Source: Streptomyces achromogenes
GTDB lineage: Bacteria; Actinomycetota; Actinomycetes; Streptomycetales; Streptomycetaceae
DNA length: 64,000 nt
Direction: 5' to 3'
Assembly (NCBI RefSeq): GCF_030816715.1
Contig: NZ_JAUSYH010000001.1
Span: 2,914,001-2,978,000 of the forward strand
The position numbers and the translations under genes were made by a program. Shown one piece after another: positions 33,466 through 43,632 of this stretch. The notes under the pieces are model-generated. The model was given only the letters and a program-made list of their open reading frames with translations, made no database searches and was not told the DNA's origin. The first letter of the stretch is position 1; every line of letters starts with the position of its first letter.

Positions 33466-33522
33466 CCGGGGACGGACGGTCGGCCGTGCGCCATGCCTTG
33501 CCGCGCCGTGCCGTGCCGTGGG

Positions 33523-33553
33523 GGCCGCTCGCAACGGGTGACTGCGAGCGGCC
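33523..33553. terminator. Bidirectional terminator
   Basis: GGCCGCTCGCA (33523-33533) and TGCGAGCGGCC (33543-33553) form a perfect 11-bp stem with a 9-base loop, between the convergent exporter and sigma-factor genes. Confidence 0.8.
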
Positions 33554-33571
33554 TCGCCCGGTCGGCGCGGC

Positions 33572-34780
33572 TCAGTCCAGGTAGCCCCTGAGCTGGTCCG
33601 CGAAGGCGTGGTCGCGCAGTTTGTTGAGGGTCTTCGACTCGATCTGCCGTATCCGCTCGCGTGTCACGCCGAAGATGCGGCCGATCTCCTCCAGGGTGCG
33701 CGGGCGGCCGTCGGCCAGTCCGTAACGTAACTGGACGACCTTCCGCTCGCGTTCGCCGAGCGTGGAGAGCACGGCTTCCAGGTGCTCGCGCAGCAGCAGG
33801 AAGGCCGCCGACTCCACGGGGCTGGCCGCGTCGCCGTCCTCGATGAGGTCGCCGAGGGCCACGTCGTCCTCCTCGCCCACGGGCGCGTGCAGGGAGACGG
33901 GCTCCTGGGCCAGCCGCAGGACCTCACCGACGCGCTCCGGCAGCAGGTCGAGCTGGGCGGCCACCTCCTCCGCGGTGGGCTCGTAGCCGCGTTCCTGGAG
34001 CATCCGGCGCTGGACGCGGACGACCCGGTTGATGAGTTCGACGACATGGACCGGGACGCGGATGGTGCGGGCCTGGTCGGCCAGCGCGCGGGACATGGCC
34101 TGCCGGATCCACCAGGTGGCGTAGGTGGAGAACTTGTAGCCGCGGGCGTAGTCGAACTTCTCGACCGCCCTGATCAGGCCGAGGTTGCCCTCCTGGACGA
34201 GGTCGAGCATGGTGAGCCCGCGGCCGACGTACCGCTTGGCGACGGACACCACGAGCCGCAGGTTGGACTCGATGAGGCGGCGCTTGGCCATCCGGCCCCT
34301 GACGACCAGCCGGTCGAGGTCGAGGGCGAGTTCGCCGGCCAGGTCGGCCGAGCCGGCCAGCTTCTCCTCGGCGAACAGGCCGGCCTCCACGCGACGGGCC
34401 AGCTCCACCTCCTCGGCCGCGGTGAGCAGCGGGATGCGGCCGATCTCGCGCAGGTACTGGCGGAACAGGTCGGAGGACGGGCCGGCGCTCTCGGTGACGC
34501 GGGCGCGGCGCGGGGCCTCGACGGGCTCGGGCTCGGGGCCGTCCGCGAGCGCCTCGGGCGGCGGGTCCGCGGGCTCGGCGTCGGACTCGGCGGCCGTGTC
34601 GGCGGCCGTGTCGGGGCCGGTCCCGGTCGCCGCGTCCGCGCCGGTCCGCGTCTCCGGGTGGTGCGCGGCTCGGTTCTGCGGCGGGACCGCGACCAGGACG
34701 TCGGTCTCGGCGTCCGGTTCCCTACCGTCGGGCGCGCTCTCGGCGGTGCTGTCGGTCGGGGTGAGGGTCCGGGTCTGCAC
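33572..34780 (-). CDS. hrdA: RNA polymerase sigma-70 family factor, HrdA-like
   Basis: A 402-aa group 1/2 sigma factor. A Pro/Glu/Ala-rich, low-complexity N-terminus (about 1-95) is followed by region 1.2 ([20 protein letters not shown]), region 2 with the core-binding and -10 helices ([31 protein letters not shown]), region 3, and region 4 with the -35 HTH ([18 protein letters not shown]). The GTG at 34780 is chosen because CTGGAGGT stands 7 bases upstream; the open frame continues further. Codon 351 (bases 33730-33728) is TTA, so translation may need the bldA tRNA. It lies next to dnaG, as hrdA does in S. coelicolor from memory. Confidence 0.88.
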   Translation of the reverse strand: MQTRTLTPTDSTAESAPDGREPDAETDVLVAVPPQNRAAHHPETRTGADAATGTGPDTAADTAAESDAEPADPPPEALADGPEPEPVEAPRRARVTESAGPSSDLFRQYLREIGRIPLLTAAEEVELARRVEAGLFAEEKLAGSADLAGELALDLDRLVVRGRMAKRRLIESNLRLVVSVAKRYVGRGLTMLDLVQEGNLGLIRAVEKFDYARGYKFSTYATWWIRQAMSRALADQARTIRVPVHVVELINRVVRVQRRMLQERGYEPTAEEVAAQLDLLPERVGEVLRLAQEPVSLHAPVGEEDDVALGDLIEDGDAASPVESAAFLLLREHLEAVLSTLGERERKVVQLRYGLADGRPRTLEEIGRIFGVTRERIRQIESKTLNKLRDHAFADQLRGYLD

Positions 34781-34935
34781 GGGGGCGACCTCCAGGATGA
34801 TCGCTGCTGAGGTGAGCGGCGGAGGTACTGGGGGCCGCTCCGAGGACTCAGGCACCGGACCCAGTGTGGCGTACGGCACATCGTCGCCACGAGGGGCGTG
34901 CGGTGACTTTTTGAGTCCGGCCGGTGACGTGCTGT

Positions 34936-36834
34936 TCAGAGGGCGTCGGGGCCGTGCACCTTCAGCGCCTGGTCGTACTGCTGGAGGACCCACAGCTCGT
35001 TCTTGGCGGCGGCCAGCTGCGCCGGGTCGCCGCCCGCCTCCAGCCGTTTGACGGTGATCTGGATCTCCCGGACGCGGCGCTCGACGGCCCGGCGGCGGAC
35101 CTGCACCAGGACGTTGCCCGCGTACACCTCGTCGACCGTGCGGCGCATGATCGGCTCGACCGCGAGTTCGGTGACCATCGCGCGGACGGCGTCGTCGGGG
35201 GCCATGTCCCGGACGCGGACCAGGTACTCCGAGCCGTCCTGGACGCCGAGTTCGGCGCCGCCCGCGTCGAGGACTGCCTGGCGGACGGCGGAGTAGGGCG
35301 CGGCGGTGAACTCGTCGGCCCCGTACGCGTCGAAGGCCGGGGAGACCAGCTCCGGGCGCTGCAGGGCGAGCTTGAGCAGCTCGCGTTCCGTCGCGTAGAC
35401 GGGGTTGCGCAGGGTGAGGGCCGGGCCCGAGGCCTGCCGGGGGGAGGCGTCGTACTCCTGGGGGCCGCGGCCGGCCGGCGCCGGGCCCTTGCCGCCCCGG
35501 TCGCGGGCCCAGCGGGCCAGCTGGGCGACCCGCTTGACGACGAACTGGGTGTCCAGGATGCCGAGCATGCCGGCGAGCTGGACGGCGACCTCGTGCTGGG
35601 CGCCGCTGTTCTTGATGCGGGCGACGATGGGCGCGGCCTCGTCGAGGGCGGCGGCGCGGCCCGCGGGGGTGTCGAGGTCGTAGCGGACGACGATCTGGCG
35701 GAGCGCGAACTCGAAGAGCGGGGTGCGGGGTCGGGTCAGGTCGGCGACCGCCTCGTCGCCCTTGGCGAGGCGCAGGTCGCAGGGGTCCATGCCGTCGGGG
35801 GCGATGGCGATGTACGTCTCGGCGGCGAACTTCTGGTCGTCCTCGAAGGCGCGCAGGGCCGCCTTCTGGCCGGCCGCGTCGCCGTCGAAGGTGAAGATCA
35901 CGCGGGCGCTGCCGTTGTCCATCAGCAGCCGGCGCAGGATCTTGATGTGGTCGCCGCCGAAGGCCGTGCCGCAGGTCGCGATGGCGGTGGTGACGCCGGC
36001 CAGGTGGCAGGCCATGACGTCGGTGTAGCCCTCGACGACGACCGCGCGGCTGGACTTGGCGATCTCCTTCTTCGCGAGGTCGATGCCGTAGAGGACCTGG
36101 GACTTCCGGTAGATCGCCGTGTCGGGCGTGTTGAGGTACTTGGGCCCGTTGTCGGCCTCGTAGAGCTTGCGCGCGCCGAAGCCGACGACCTCGCCGCCGA
36201 TGTCGCGGATGGGCCACATCAGACGGCCCCGGAAGCGGTCGATCGGCCCGCGGCGGCCCTCCTGGGCGAGCCCGGACAGGAGCAGTTCCTTGTCGGTGAA
36301 GCCCTTGCCGCGCAGGAAGCGGGTGAGGTGGTCCCAGCCCTGGGGGCTGTAGCCGACGCCGAAGTGGACGGCGGCGGCCTGGTCGAACCCGCGCTCGGCG
36401 AGGAAGAGCCGGCCGGTGTCGGCCTCGGGGCTGAGGGCGAGCTGTTCCGCGTACCACTCGGCGGCGATCTTGTGGGCCTCGACCAGGCGGATGCGTTCGC
36501 CGCGCTGGTGGGAGGGGTTGTAGCCACCCTCCTCGTAACGCAGGGTGATGCCGGCCTGGGCGGCGAGCCGCTCCACCGCCTCGGAGAAGGTGAGGTGGTC
36601 GACCTTCATCACGAACGTGATGGTGTCGCCGCCCTCCTGGCAGCCGAAGCAGTGGAAGAGCCCCTTGCTCGGGCTGACCTGGAAGGACGGCGACTTCTCG
36701 TCGTGGAACGGGCACAGACCCTTGAGGTTGCCGCCGCCCGCGCCGCGCAGCTGGAGGTACTCGGACACCACGGCGTCGATCGGGACCGCGTCCCGAACAG
36801 CCTTCACGTCCTCGTCGTTGATCCGTCCTGCCAC
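34936..36834 (-). CDS. dnaG: DNA primase
   Basis: A 632-aa replication primase that makes RNA primers on the lagging strand and works with the replicative helicase. The zinc-binding domain has Cys41, His44, Cys62 and Cys65 ([17 protein letters not shown]). The catalytic core has RLMWPIRD and the TOPRIM motifs [11 protein letters not shown] and [12 protein letters not shown]. The C-terminal helicase-binding region ends [12 protein letters not shown]. Length and order are standard for actinobacteria. The start is GTG 36834, giving the conserved [10 protein letters not shown]; no strong Shine-Dalgarno is seen. Confidence 0.97.
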   Translation of the reverse strand: MAGRINDEDVKAVRDAVPIDAVVSEYLQLRGAGGGNLKGLCPFHDEKSPSFQVSPSKGLFHCFGCQEGGDTITFVMKVDHLTFSEAVERLAAQAGITLRYEEGGYNPSHQRGERIRLVEAHKIAAEWYAEQLALSPEADTGRLFLAERGFDQAAAVHFGVGYSPQGWDHLTRFLRGKGFTDKELLLSGLAQEGRRGPIDRFRGRLMWPIRDIGGEVVGFGARKLYEADNGPKYLNTPDTAIYRKSQVLYGIDLAKKEIAKSSRAVVVEGYTDVMACHLAGVTTAIATCGTAFGGDHIKILRRLLMDNGSARVIFTFDGDAAGQKAALRAFEDDQKFAAETYIAIAPDGMDPCDLRLAKGDEAVADLTRPRTPLFEFALRQIVVRYDLDTPAGRAAALDEAAPIVARIKNSGAQHEVAVQLAGMLGILDTQFVVKRVAQLARWARDRGGKGPAPAGRGPQEYDASPRQASGPALTLRNPVYATERELLKLALQRPELVSPAFDAYGADEFTAAPYSAVRQAVLDAGGAELGVQDGSEYLVRVRDMAPDDAVRAMVTELAVEPIMRRTVDEVYAGNVLVQVRRRAVERRVREIQITVKRLEAGGDPAQLAAAKNELWVLQQYDQALKVHGPDAL

Positions 36835-36863
36835 GTGGTGATTCTACGGGGGCGCACCGACAC

Positions 36864-38129
36864 TCAAGGGAGCAGACCGTCCAGGGGGACGTGGGGGTCG
36901 GCCAGTGCCTCCGTGTCCACCGGCGTCCGGGCGGTGATCAGCTTCTGGATGGGTTCCGTGACGTCCCACACGTTCACGTTCATCCCGGCCAGCACCCTGC
37001 CCGACTTCACCCAGAACGCGATGAACTCGCGCTTGGCCGCGTCGCCGCGGATCACGACCTCGTCGTACGTGCCGGGCGGCGCCCAGCCGCTGTACTCCAT
37101 GCCCAGGTCGTACTGGTCGGAGAAGAAGTACGGCACACGGTCGTACGCGACCTCCTTGCCGAGCATCGCGCGGGCGGCCGCCGGCCCGCCGTTCAGGGCG
37201 TTCGCCCAGTGCTCGACGCGCAGCCGGGTGTCGAACAGGCCGTGCGGGAAGGACGCGACGTCGCCGGCGGCGTAGATGTCGGGGTCCGAGGTGCGCAGCG
37301 TCGTGTCCACGGCGACGCCGCCGCCGTGGGCACGGTCGGTCATCTCCAGGCCGGCCGCCTCGGCGAGGGCGGTGCGCGGGGCCGCGCCGATCGCGGCGAG
37401 GACGTCGTGCGCCGGGTGCTCCTGGCCGTCGTCGGTGCGGGCGGCGAGGACCATGCCGTCCTGCCCGACGATCTCGGTGAGCCGGGCGCCGAAGTGGAAG
37501 CGGACGCCGTGCTCGCGGTGCAGGTCGGCGAAGACGCTGCCGAGCTCGGGGCCGAGGACCCCGTACAGCGGCGTCGGCTCGGGTTCGACGACGGTGACCT
37601 CGGCGCCGTACTCGCGGGCCGCCGCCGCGATCTCCAGGCCGATCCAGCCGGCGCCGGCGATCACGATGTGGCCGTTGTCCCGGCCGAGGGCCGCGAGGAC
37701 GCCCTTGAGGCGCTCGGCGTGCGCCAGCCGGCGCAGATGGTGCACGCCGGCCAGGTCGGTGCCCGGGATGTCCAGGCGGCGCGGCTCGGCGCCGGTGGCC
37801 AGCAGCAGCTTGTCGTAGTGGGCGAGTGTGCCGTCGTCGCCGAAGCGGACCGTCTTCGCGGTGCGGTCGATCGCGTCGACGGTCTGGCCGAGGTGCAGCT
37901 CGATGTCGTTCTGCGCGTACCAGGCGGGCTCGTGCACGAAGACGCTCTCGCGCGGCTCCTTGCCGAGCAGGTAGCCCTTGGAGAGCGGCGGCCGCTCGTA
38001 GGGGTGGTCGCGTTCGTCGCAGATCAGTATCACGCGGCCGGTGAAGCCCTCCGCTCGCAGCGTTTCGGCCGCCTTCGCGCCGGCCAGGCCTCCTCCGACG
38101 ATGACGAATGTCTGATCCGCGTCGACCAC
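36864..38129 (-). CDS. NAD(P)/FAD-dependent oxidoreductase, ferredoxin-reductase type
   Basis: A 421-aa flavoprotein. The FAD-binding Rossmann motif is [16 protein letters not shown]. The NAD(P)-binding motif is [16 protein letters not shown], the second FAD motif is [14 protein letters not shown], and the C-terminal reductase domain carries [14 protein letters not shown]. This is the architecture of rubredoxin/putidaredoxin-type reductases, which pass electrons from NAD(P)H to small iron-sulphur proteins, often for cytochrome P450s. No such partner is adjacent. The GTG at 38129 follows GAGGAGG with good spacing; the frame is open further upstream without signals. Confidence 0.92.
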   Translation of the reverse strand: MVDADQTFVIVGGGLAGAKAAETLRAEGFTGRVILICDERDHPYERPPLSKGYLLGKEPRESVFVHEPAWYAQNDIELHLGQTVDAIDRTAKTVRFGDDGTLAHYDKLLLATGAEPRRLDIPGTDLAGVHHLRRLAHAERLKGVLAALGRDNGHIVIAGAGWIGLEIAAAAREYGAEVTVVEPEPTPLYGVLGPELGSVFADLHREHGVRFHFGARLTEIVGQDGMVLAARTDDGQEHPAHDVLAAIGAAPRTALAEAAGLEMTDRAHGGGVAVDTTLRTSDPDIYAAGDVASFPHGLFDTRLRVEHWANALNGGPAAARAMLGKEVAYDRVPYFFSDQYDLGMEYSGWAPPGTYDEVVIRGDAAKREFIAFWVKSGRVLAGMNVNVWDVTEPIQKLITARTPVDTEALADPHVPLDGLLP

Positions 38130-38272
38130 GTGATGCCTCCTCGTTGAGCGTGCCGCCATATGCGAGCGTCCCGCACGCGGCGTGATGGGGGAAGGGGGAC
38201 GTGCCCGATCACGGCACGCCGTGGCGCGTTGTCGGCCGTTTGGGCGCACCCGGCGGGACCGGGCGCTCCCGG

Positions 38273-39556
38273 TCAGCGTCCGGTGCGCGTCGTCAGACGG
38301 CGGTGCATCGAGCGGGCGGAGGCGTCGGTGAGCGACGCGATCTGGTCGACGACGACGCGCTTGCGGGCGCGGTCGTCGGCGGCCCGGTCGAACAGCGCGC
38401 GGAACTGGGGGTCGAGGCCGTCGGGAGCGCGTGCGGTGAGGGCCTCGGCGAGTTCGCCGATGACGACGCGCTGGTCGGCGCGCAGGCGTTCCTGTTCGGC
38501 GCGCTGCATGACGTACCGGTCGGCGACGGCCTTGAGGACCGCGCACTCCAGGCGCGTCTCGTGCGGGACGACGAGTTCGGCGCCGTAGCGGGTGAGGCGG
38601 CCGGCGTGGTGCCGCGCGCGCGTGGCGCCCTCGGCGGCGAGGCAGAAGCGGCCGATGAGCTGGCTGGTGGCGTCCTTGAGGCGGGCCTGGGCCACCGCCG
38701 TGCCGTCGTAGCCGTGCGGCCACCACTCCTGGTCCTGGAGGCGGTCGAGGGCGGCGGCGAGCTCGGCCGGATCGGTGCCCGCGGGCACGTAGCGGCCGAC
38801 GGCGACCCGGAAGATCTCCTGGCGTTCCGGTTCGGCGTGCAGGCAGTTGGGGTCGATGTGGCCCGCGTGCAGGCCGTCCTCCACATCGTGGACGGAGTAC
38901 GCCACGTCGTCCGCCCAGTCCATGACCTGGGCCTCGAAGCACGTGCGCGTGCCGGGGGCCTCCTCGCGGACCCAGTCGAAGACGGGCCGGTCGTCGTCGT
39001 AGACGCCGAACTTGGGCGAGCCGGGGTCGGTGGGGTGGCCGCCCCGCGGCCAGGGGTACTTGGTGGCGGCGTCGAGGGCGGCCCGGGTGAGGTTGAGGCC
39101 CACGGAGCCCTCCTCGGTGAAGCGCTTGGGCTCGATCCGGGTCAGCAGGCGCAGCGACTGGGCGTTGCCCTCGAAGCCGCCGCAGTCCCGCGCGAAGTCG
39201 TTGAGGGCCTGCTCGCCGTTGTGGCCGAACGGCGGATGGCCGAGGTCGTGGGAGAGACAGGCCGCCTCGACCAGGTCCGGGTCGCAGCCGAGGGCCGCCC
39301 CGAGCTCCCGGCCGACCTGGGCGCACTCGAGGGAGTGGGTGAGGCGGGTGCGCGGCGTCGCGTCCCACTCCGGGGTGCGCTCTCCCGGGGTGACCACCTG
39401 CGTCTTGGCCGCGAGCCTTCTGAGCGCCGACGAGTGCAGGACGCGCGCGCGGTCGCGTTGGAAGGCGGTACGGCCGGGGCGTTTGTCGGGCTCGGGGGCC
39501 CAGCGGGCGACTGACGTCGGGTCATAGGCGGTGTCGGGGTGTGCGGTGCCTTCCAT
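38273..39556 (-). CDS. dgt: Deoxyguanosinetriphosphate triphosphohydrolase-like protein
   Basis: A 427-aa HD-domain phosphohydrolase that removes triphosphate from dGTP or other dNTPs. Metal ligands appear as R-x-H in RTRLTHSLE, the HD pair in [16 protein letters not shown], and the later Asp in [16 protein letters not shown]. The N-terminus [20 protein letters not shown] is typical of the family. Its place beside dnaG is conserved in many actinobacteria. The ATG start is at 39556. Confidence 0.95.
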   Translation of the reverse strand: MEGTAHPDTAYDPTSVARWAPEPDKRPGRTAFQRDRARVLHSSALRRLAAKTQVVTPGERTPEWDATPRTRLTHSLECAQVGRELGAALGCDPDLVEAACLSHDLGHPPFGHNGEQALNDFARDCGGFEGNAQSLRLLTRIEPKRFTEEGSVGLNLTRAALDAATKYPWPRGGHPTDPGSPKFGVYDDDRPVFDWVREEAPGTRTCFEAQVMDWADDVAYSVHDVEDGLHAGHIDPNCLHAEPERQEIFRVAVGRYVPAGTDPAELAAALDRLQDQEWWPHGYDGTAVAQARLKDATSQLIGRFCLAAEGATRARHHAGRLTRYGAELVVPHETRLECAVLKAVADRYVMQRAEQERLRADQRVVIGELAEALTARAPDGLDPQFRALFDRAADDRARKRVVVDQIASLTDASARSMHRRLTTRTGR

Positions 39557-39716
39557 GATTCGACAGTAAGCGGCGGGAGTGACAATCGGGGCGGTACTCG
39601 CCTGCGGGGTTCTCCGCGGGCTTCACTGCGGGGCGCGTGCGTGGCGTGCGTGGTGGGGCGCGTGCGTTCGCGCGCCCCACCCGTCCGCAGCCGTTCGCGT
39701 GCTTCTCGCGCGCCTC

Positions 39717-40496
39717 TCAGGCGGCGTCGCTCCGGCCGTCGGCCGCGAGGGCCCGGTCGTAGCGGTGGAGCAGGAGGCTCGCCATCAGGGGGTGGACGCC
39801 CAGCGGGGCCGCGGCGATCCACGGGGCCGCCTGCGCGGCCTCCGTCGCGAACCGGCCGGGGGCCGTGAAGCAGGAGGCCACCGCCACCCGGTCGCGTCCT
39901 CGCGCGGCCAGGGCCCGCAGCGCCGTCGCGACCGTCGGGGCCGCAGTCGACGCGTAGGCGGGGACCACCGGCACGCCCAGCCGGTCGGCGAGCAGCCGTG
40001 CCGTACGGCGGGTGTCGGTCGCCGCGTCGGGGTCGCGGGACCCGGCGGCCGCCAGGACCACCGCGCTCGCCCTGCGCTCCCGCCCGGTCGCCGGTGTGCG
40101 CCAGCCGGCCTCGGTCAGGCGTGCGTGCAGGGTCTCCGCCAGCAGCGGGTGCGGCCCCAGCGGTGCCGCCACGCGCGTGCGTACCCGGGCCCGCGCCGCC
40201 GTCTCGGGGATGTCGTGCTTGACGTGGTGACCGCGGGCGAGGAGGAGCGGGACGAGGACGGCGTCCGTCGTGCCGCGGTCGTCCAGAGCGGCCAGGGTGT
40301 CCGTGAGCAGGGGCTCGTTCAGTTCGATGTGCCCGAGGTGGACCGCCAGGCCGGGGCGCTCGGCGCGGACGACGTCCAGGAGCGCGCGGACGGTGCTCAG
40401 GGCGCGCGGGTCACGGCTGCCGTGGGCGACGACGACCAGCGCGGGCGGGCCGGGCCGCCGGCGGCCGTCGAGGTGGACGAGACGTGGCTGGCTCAT
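39717..40496 (-). CDS. Sirohydrochlorin chelatase, CbiX type
   Basis: A 259-aa two-lobed chelatase that inserts iron (or cobalt) into sirohydrochlorin, giving siroheme for nitrite and sulphite reductases. The first lobe starts ALVVVAHGSRDPRA and carries LVPLLLARGHHVKHDIPE with the metal-binding His residues. The second lobe repeats the pattern in degenerate form (VLAAAGSRDPDA, VASCFTAPGRFA). The siroheme enzyme NirB encoded at 56637 is a plausible consumer of its product. Confidence 0.9.
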   Translation of the reverse strand: MSQPRLVHLDGRRRPGPPALVVVAHGSRDPRALSTVRALLDVVRAERPGLAVHLGHIELNEPLLTDTLAALDDRGTTDAVLVPLLLARGHHVKHDIPETAARARVRTRVAAPLGPHPLLAETLHARLTEAGWRTPATGRERRASAVVLAAAGSRDPDAATDTRRTARLLADRLGVPVVPAYASTAAPTVATALRALAARGRDRVAVASCFTAPGRFATEAAQAAPWIAAAPLGVHPLMASLLLHRYDRALAADGRSDAA

Positions 40497-40642
40497 GCAC
40501 CCATCCTGCCCGGCCGAGATTGCACCCCCGTTGCCTGACCGTCACGACTGTTTTCCGGGGCTTCACCGCCGGAGCGGGACGGGTGTGAGGCGCGGGACAC
40601 ACGCCGGGAGGGCGAACCGGATCACCGCCCGCCGCGTCCTTC

Positions 40643-40667
40643 CTGGTCGAAGGGGTTTTTCGACCAG
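40643..40667 (+). promoter_or_regulatory. Hairpin abutting the Shine-Dalgarno of the SanA-like gene
   Basis: CTGGTCGAA (40643-40651) and TTCGACCAG (40659-40667) form a perfect 9-bp stem with loop GGGGTTT. It runs directly into the AGGGGGATCTC that serves as ribosome-binding site for the ATG at 40677. Possible translational control or mRNA stabilisation. Confidence 0.5.
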
Positions 40668-40676
40668 GGGGATCTC

Positions 40677-41354
40677 ATGGACATCCGTCGACCGCGGCTG
40701 CCGCGCACCCGCACCGGGCGGCGCCGGCTGGTGCAGGCCGTGATGGCCGGGTGCGTGCTCGGGCTGCTGCCGGCCACCTGGCTGTACGTGTCCACGTCCG
40801 ACCGGATCGGCACGACGGCTCAGGCGCCGAGCCGCGAGGTCGCCGTGGTGTTCGGGGCGGGGCTGTGGGACGGCGAGCCGTCGCCGTACCTCGCGCACCG
40901 GCTGGACGCGGCGGCGAAGCTGTACCGGGCCGGCCGGATCCAGGTCGTCCTCGTCACCGGAGACAACAGCCGCGAGGACTACGACGAGCCCGACGCGATG
41001 CGCGCCTATCTGACGCGGCACGGCGTGCCGGACCGGCGGATCGTCAGCGACTACGCCGGATTCGACACCTGGGACTCGTGTGTGCGCGCCAAGAAGATCT
41101 TCGGCGTCGACCGGGCCGTGCTGATCAGCCAGGACTTCCACATCCGGCGGGCGGTCGCGCTGTGCGAGGCGGCGGGCGTCGACTCCTACGGTGTCGGCGT
41201 CGCCGCCAAGCACGACGTCACCTGGCTCTACGGGGGCGCCCGGGAGGTCCTGGCGGCGGGCAAGGCGGCCCTTGACGCGGTGTTCGAGCCGGATCCCCGG
41301 TTCCTCGGGCCGAAGGAGCAGGGGGTGGCCCGGGCGTCGGCGGCGGCCAGGTGA
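40677..41354 (+). CDS. SanA/YdcF-like DUF218 membrane protein
   Basis: A 225-aa protein with a basic N-terminus and one signal anchor (about 18-40), then a DUF218 (ElyC/SanA/YdcF) domain facing outward. Motifs are VAVVFGAGLWDGEPSPYLAHR, shortened here to its parts VVFGAGL and PYLAHRLDAA, then LVTGDNSREDYDEPDAM, DYAGFDTWDSCVRAKKIFG and LISQDFHIRRAV. SanA-type proteins affect envelope integrity and vancomycin tolerance in other bacteria; the reaction is unknown. It has its own leader hairpin. Confidence 0.9.
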   Translation: MDIRRPRLPRTRTGRRRLVQAVMAGCVLGLLPATWLYVSTSDRIGTTAQAPSREVAVVFGAGLWDGEPSPYLAHRLDAAAKLYRAGRIQVVLVTGDNSREDYDEPDAMRAYLTRHGVPDRRIVSDYAGFDTWDSCVRAKKIFGVDRAVLISQDFHIRRAVALCEAAGVDSYGVGVAAKHDVTWLYGGAREVLAAGKAALDAVFEPDPRFLGPKEQGVARASAAAR

Positions 41355-41377
41355 CGGCGTGACGGGGGCGGACGGGC

Positions 41378-41397
41378 GGGCGCGAGGGTGCGCGCCC
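41378..41397. terminator. Bidirectional terminator hairpin
   Basis: GGGCGCG (41378-41384) pairs with CGCGCCC (41391-41397), between the convergent SanA-like and enoyl-CoA hydratase genes. Confidence 0.55.
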
Positions 41398-41446
41398 CGG
41401 GCCCGCCGCACTCGCCGTGCCCGCCGTGCCCGCCGCCCGGGGAGCC

Positions 41447-42214
41447 TCAGCGTCCGGTGAAGCGGGGTGGCCTCTTCTCCAGGAACGCGGCCATCCCCTC
41501 CTTCTGGTCCTCCGTCGCGAACAGGGCGTGGAAGACACGGCGTTCGTAGCGGATACCGTCCCGCAGGCCGGTCTCCAGGGCCCGGTCCACGCACTCGCGG
41601 GCCGCCCGCACCGCAGCGCCCCCGTACGACGCGACGGCCGCCGCCGCCTCCCACGCCTCGGGCAGTACCCGGTCGTCGGGGACCACCCGGGAGACCAGGC
41701 CCGCGCGTTCCGCCTCGAGGGCGTCCATCGTGCGGCCGGTGAGGACCAGGTCCATCGCCTTCGCGCGGCCCACCAGACGGGTCAGGCGCTGGGTGCCGCC
41801 GATGCCCGGGATCACCCCCAGCTTGATCTCCGGCTGCCCGAAGACCGCCGACTCCCCCGCGATCACCAGATCGCACATCATCGCCAGTTCGCAGCCGCCG
41901 CCGAGCGCGACGCCGTTCACCGCGGCGATCCGCGGGGTGCGCAGGTCCGCGAAGTCCTCCCAGGCGGAGAAGTAGTCCTCCCTTGCCATCTCCACGGCCG
42001 ACTTCCCCGCCATCTCCCTGATGTCGGCGCCGGCCGCGAAGGCCCGTTCGGAACCGGTGACGACGACGCATCCGACGGCGTCGTCCGCGTCCAACGGGCG
42101 CAGGACGTGCAGGAGTTCGCCCAGCAGTTCCGTGTTCAGCGCGTTGAGCACGTGCGGTCGGTGCAGACGGACCGTCACGACCCCGCCCGCGCGTTCCAGC
42201 TTCAGGTTGTCCAT
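41447..42214 (-). CDS. Enoyl-CoA hydratase/isomerase family protein
   Basis: A 255-aa crotonase-fold enzyme acting on acyl-CoA, probably hydrating 2-enoyl-CoA in fatty acid oxidation. The oxyanion-hole segments are FAAGADIREM and NGVALGGGCELAMMCD. Catalytic Glu candidates lie in GGGCELAMM and GQPEIKLGVIPG, followed by GGTQRLTRLVG. The ATG at 42214 begins MDNLKLERAGGVVTV, the natural domain start; the upstream in-frame start at 42298 would add a Pro/Arg-rich tail. No other beta-oxidation gene is adjacent. Confidence 0.93.
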   Translation of the reverse strand: MDNLKLERAGGVVTVRLHRPHVLNALNTELLGELLHVLRPLDADDAVGCVVVTGSERAFAAGADIREMAGKSAVEMAREDYFSAWEDFADLRTPRIAAVNGVALGGGCELAMMCDLVIAGESAVFGQPEIKLGVIPGIGGTQRLTRLVGRAKAMDLVLTGRTMDALEAERAGLVSRVVPDDRVLPEAWEAAAAVASYGGAAVRAARECVDRALETGLRDGIRYERRVFHALFATEDQKEGMAAFLEKRPPRFTGR

Positions 42215-42294
42215 CGTGTTGCCTGCCTTCCCTTTCCCTGTCCGGGACCTCGTCGGGGCTCTGTGGGGGCCCTCGTCCGGGCTCTGTCCGGGGC

Positions 42295-43632
42295 TCACGA
42301 GTCCCAGATCGCGCCGTATGCCGGAATGCCGCGCCGTTCCAGGCCGTGCACCACCTGCCAGGTCAGCTTCCTGTTGGAGATGCAGATCACCGCCTCCGCC
42401 CCGAAGTCCCGGTAGGCGGCGTACGCGAGCGCCACCATGTCGGGCTTGCCGCTCCGGGAGGTGTCATGAACGACGGCGTGGGGCTGGGCGGCGAGGATCT
42501 CGTCGACGAGGGCGTCGCCGTAGGTCGCCCGTGGATCGCGGGTCGCCCAGACCAGCCGGGAGGGGACCTCGGCGGCCAGCAGATGCGGCAGGCAGGGGCC
42601 GATGCCGCTGCCGGTCGCCACGTACACCACCTTGGTGAACAGGACCTCGATGTTGGCGACCCCGGCGGTGGTGATGCCCTTCGTCCACACCTTCCGCGGC
42701 AGGTCGTCGATGAACGCGCCGGTCCAGTCGCCCGCCCGCGAGACGGTGAGGCGGAAACCGGACTCGCCGGGGGCCGGGACGTTGGCGAAGGAGTGCCACT
42801 CCTTCAGCGGGCTGCGGCTGATGGCGGTCGAGGAGCCCGCGAAGGGTGTCACGCCGTGGTCGAAGCGGGCCAACACCACATGGCGGGAGGGGCGTTCGAG
42901 GCGCACGTCCACCTTGCGCAGCCGCAGCCAGGGCAGCGCGACGCTGAAGGTGACCAGGGCCAGCACGGACACCGGCCCGGGGCCGGGAGCCGCCATCAGG
43001 GTGTGCGTCCAGAAGAGGGCGAGGGCGCCCCAGCCGCCGAAGCGGTGGATCTTCTCGAAGTGGTCGTGGTGCCGGGAGCGGAAGGGCGGCAGGGCGGTGG
43101 CGACGATCACGGCGAGCAGCGCCACCAGGGTCCAGCCGACGGCCCGCAGCGAGCCGTCGGTCGTCCGGAGCGTCAGCGCCAGGAACCAGGCCGCCCCCGC
43201 CAGCGCTCCGCCCACGTGCAGTCCGCCGAAGTGGTACACCTTGCCCAGCGTCCAGCGCAGCCGCAGCGGCCAGTGCGTCGGGGCCGAAGTCGCCAGCCGG
43301 AACAGCAGGTTGATGACGTACTGCTGGCGGACGAGGACGGCCAGGGCGAGGTTGGCGAGGGACGCGTGTGCCAGGGCTTCCATGGACAGGGGCCGACTCC
43401 CGTACGCGTAGGCCAGGTTGGCCAGCAGCACCAGCGCCGCGAGGCGGTTGTGGTGCATCAGACGCGGGTGCTTGAGCAGACGACGGGGCGCGGAGAGCAG
43501 CGGGGGCAGCTCGACGGACCGACGGTCCGGGGACGGCGAGGTGGAGGTGGAGGTGGAGGTAGAGAGAGAGGCGGAGGGCGCTGGGGGCGGTGCCGGGGAC
43601 GCGGGCGGGGGCGGGGAGGAGGACGTCGTCAT
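42295..43632 (-). CDS. Multi-span membrane flavoprotein, TmpL/ferric-reductase-like
   Basis: A 445-aa protein. A Ser/Thr/Pro-rich N-terminal tail (about 1-40) is followed by roughly six membrane spans (70-245) containing several His residues (HHNR, HFGGLHVGG, HFEKIHRFGGWG). The cytoplasmic FAD/NAD(P)-binding half has VVLARF, RAGDWTGAFIDDLP, YVATGSGIGPCLPHLL and a final AVICISNRKLTWQV. It should move electrons from NAD(P)H through the membrane. Its ATG overlaps the stop of the adenylation gene (ATGA). From established knowledge, fungal TmpL fuses an AMP-binding domain, six spans and an FAD/NAD(P) domain in one chain; here the same parts are on two coupled genes. Confidence 0.7.
   Translation of the reverse strand: MTTSSSPPPPASPAPPPAPSASLSTSTSTSTSPSPDRRSVELPPLLSAPRRLLKHPRLMHHNRLAALVLLANLAYAYGSRPLSMEALAHASLANLALAVLVRQQYVINLLFRLATSAPTHWPLRLRWTLGKVYHFGGLHVGGALAGAAWFLALTLRTTDGSLRAVGWTLVALLAVIVATALPPFRSRHHDHFEKIHRFGGWGALALFWTHTLMAAPGPGPVSVLALVTFSVALPWLRLRKVDVRLERPSRHVVLARFDHGVTPFAGSSTAISRSPLKEWHSFANVPAPGESGFRLTVSRAGDWTGAFIDDLPRKVWTKGITTAGVANIEVLFTKVVYVATGSGIGPCLPHLLAAEVPSRLVWATRDPRATYGDALVDEILAAQPHAVVHDTSRSGKPDMVALAYAAYRDFGAEAVICISNRKLTWQVVHGLERRGIPAYGAIWDS

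Noticed and set aside
33572..36715. 1047-aa frame joining the sigma factor to upstream sequence
   Set aside because: Only the last 402 residues are a sigma factor. The rest is dnaG read in the wrong frame, and a good ribosome-binding site lies before GTG 34780.
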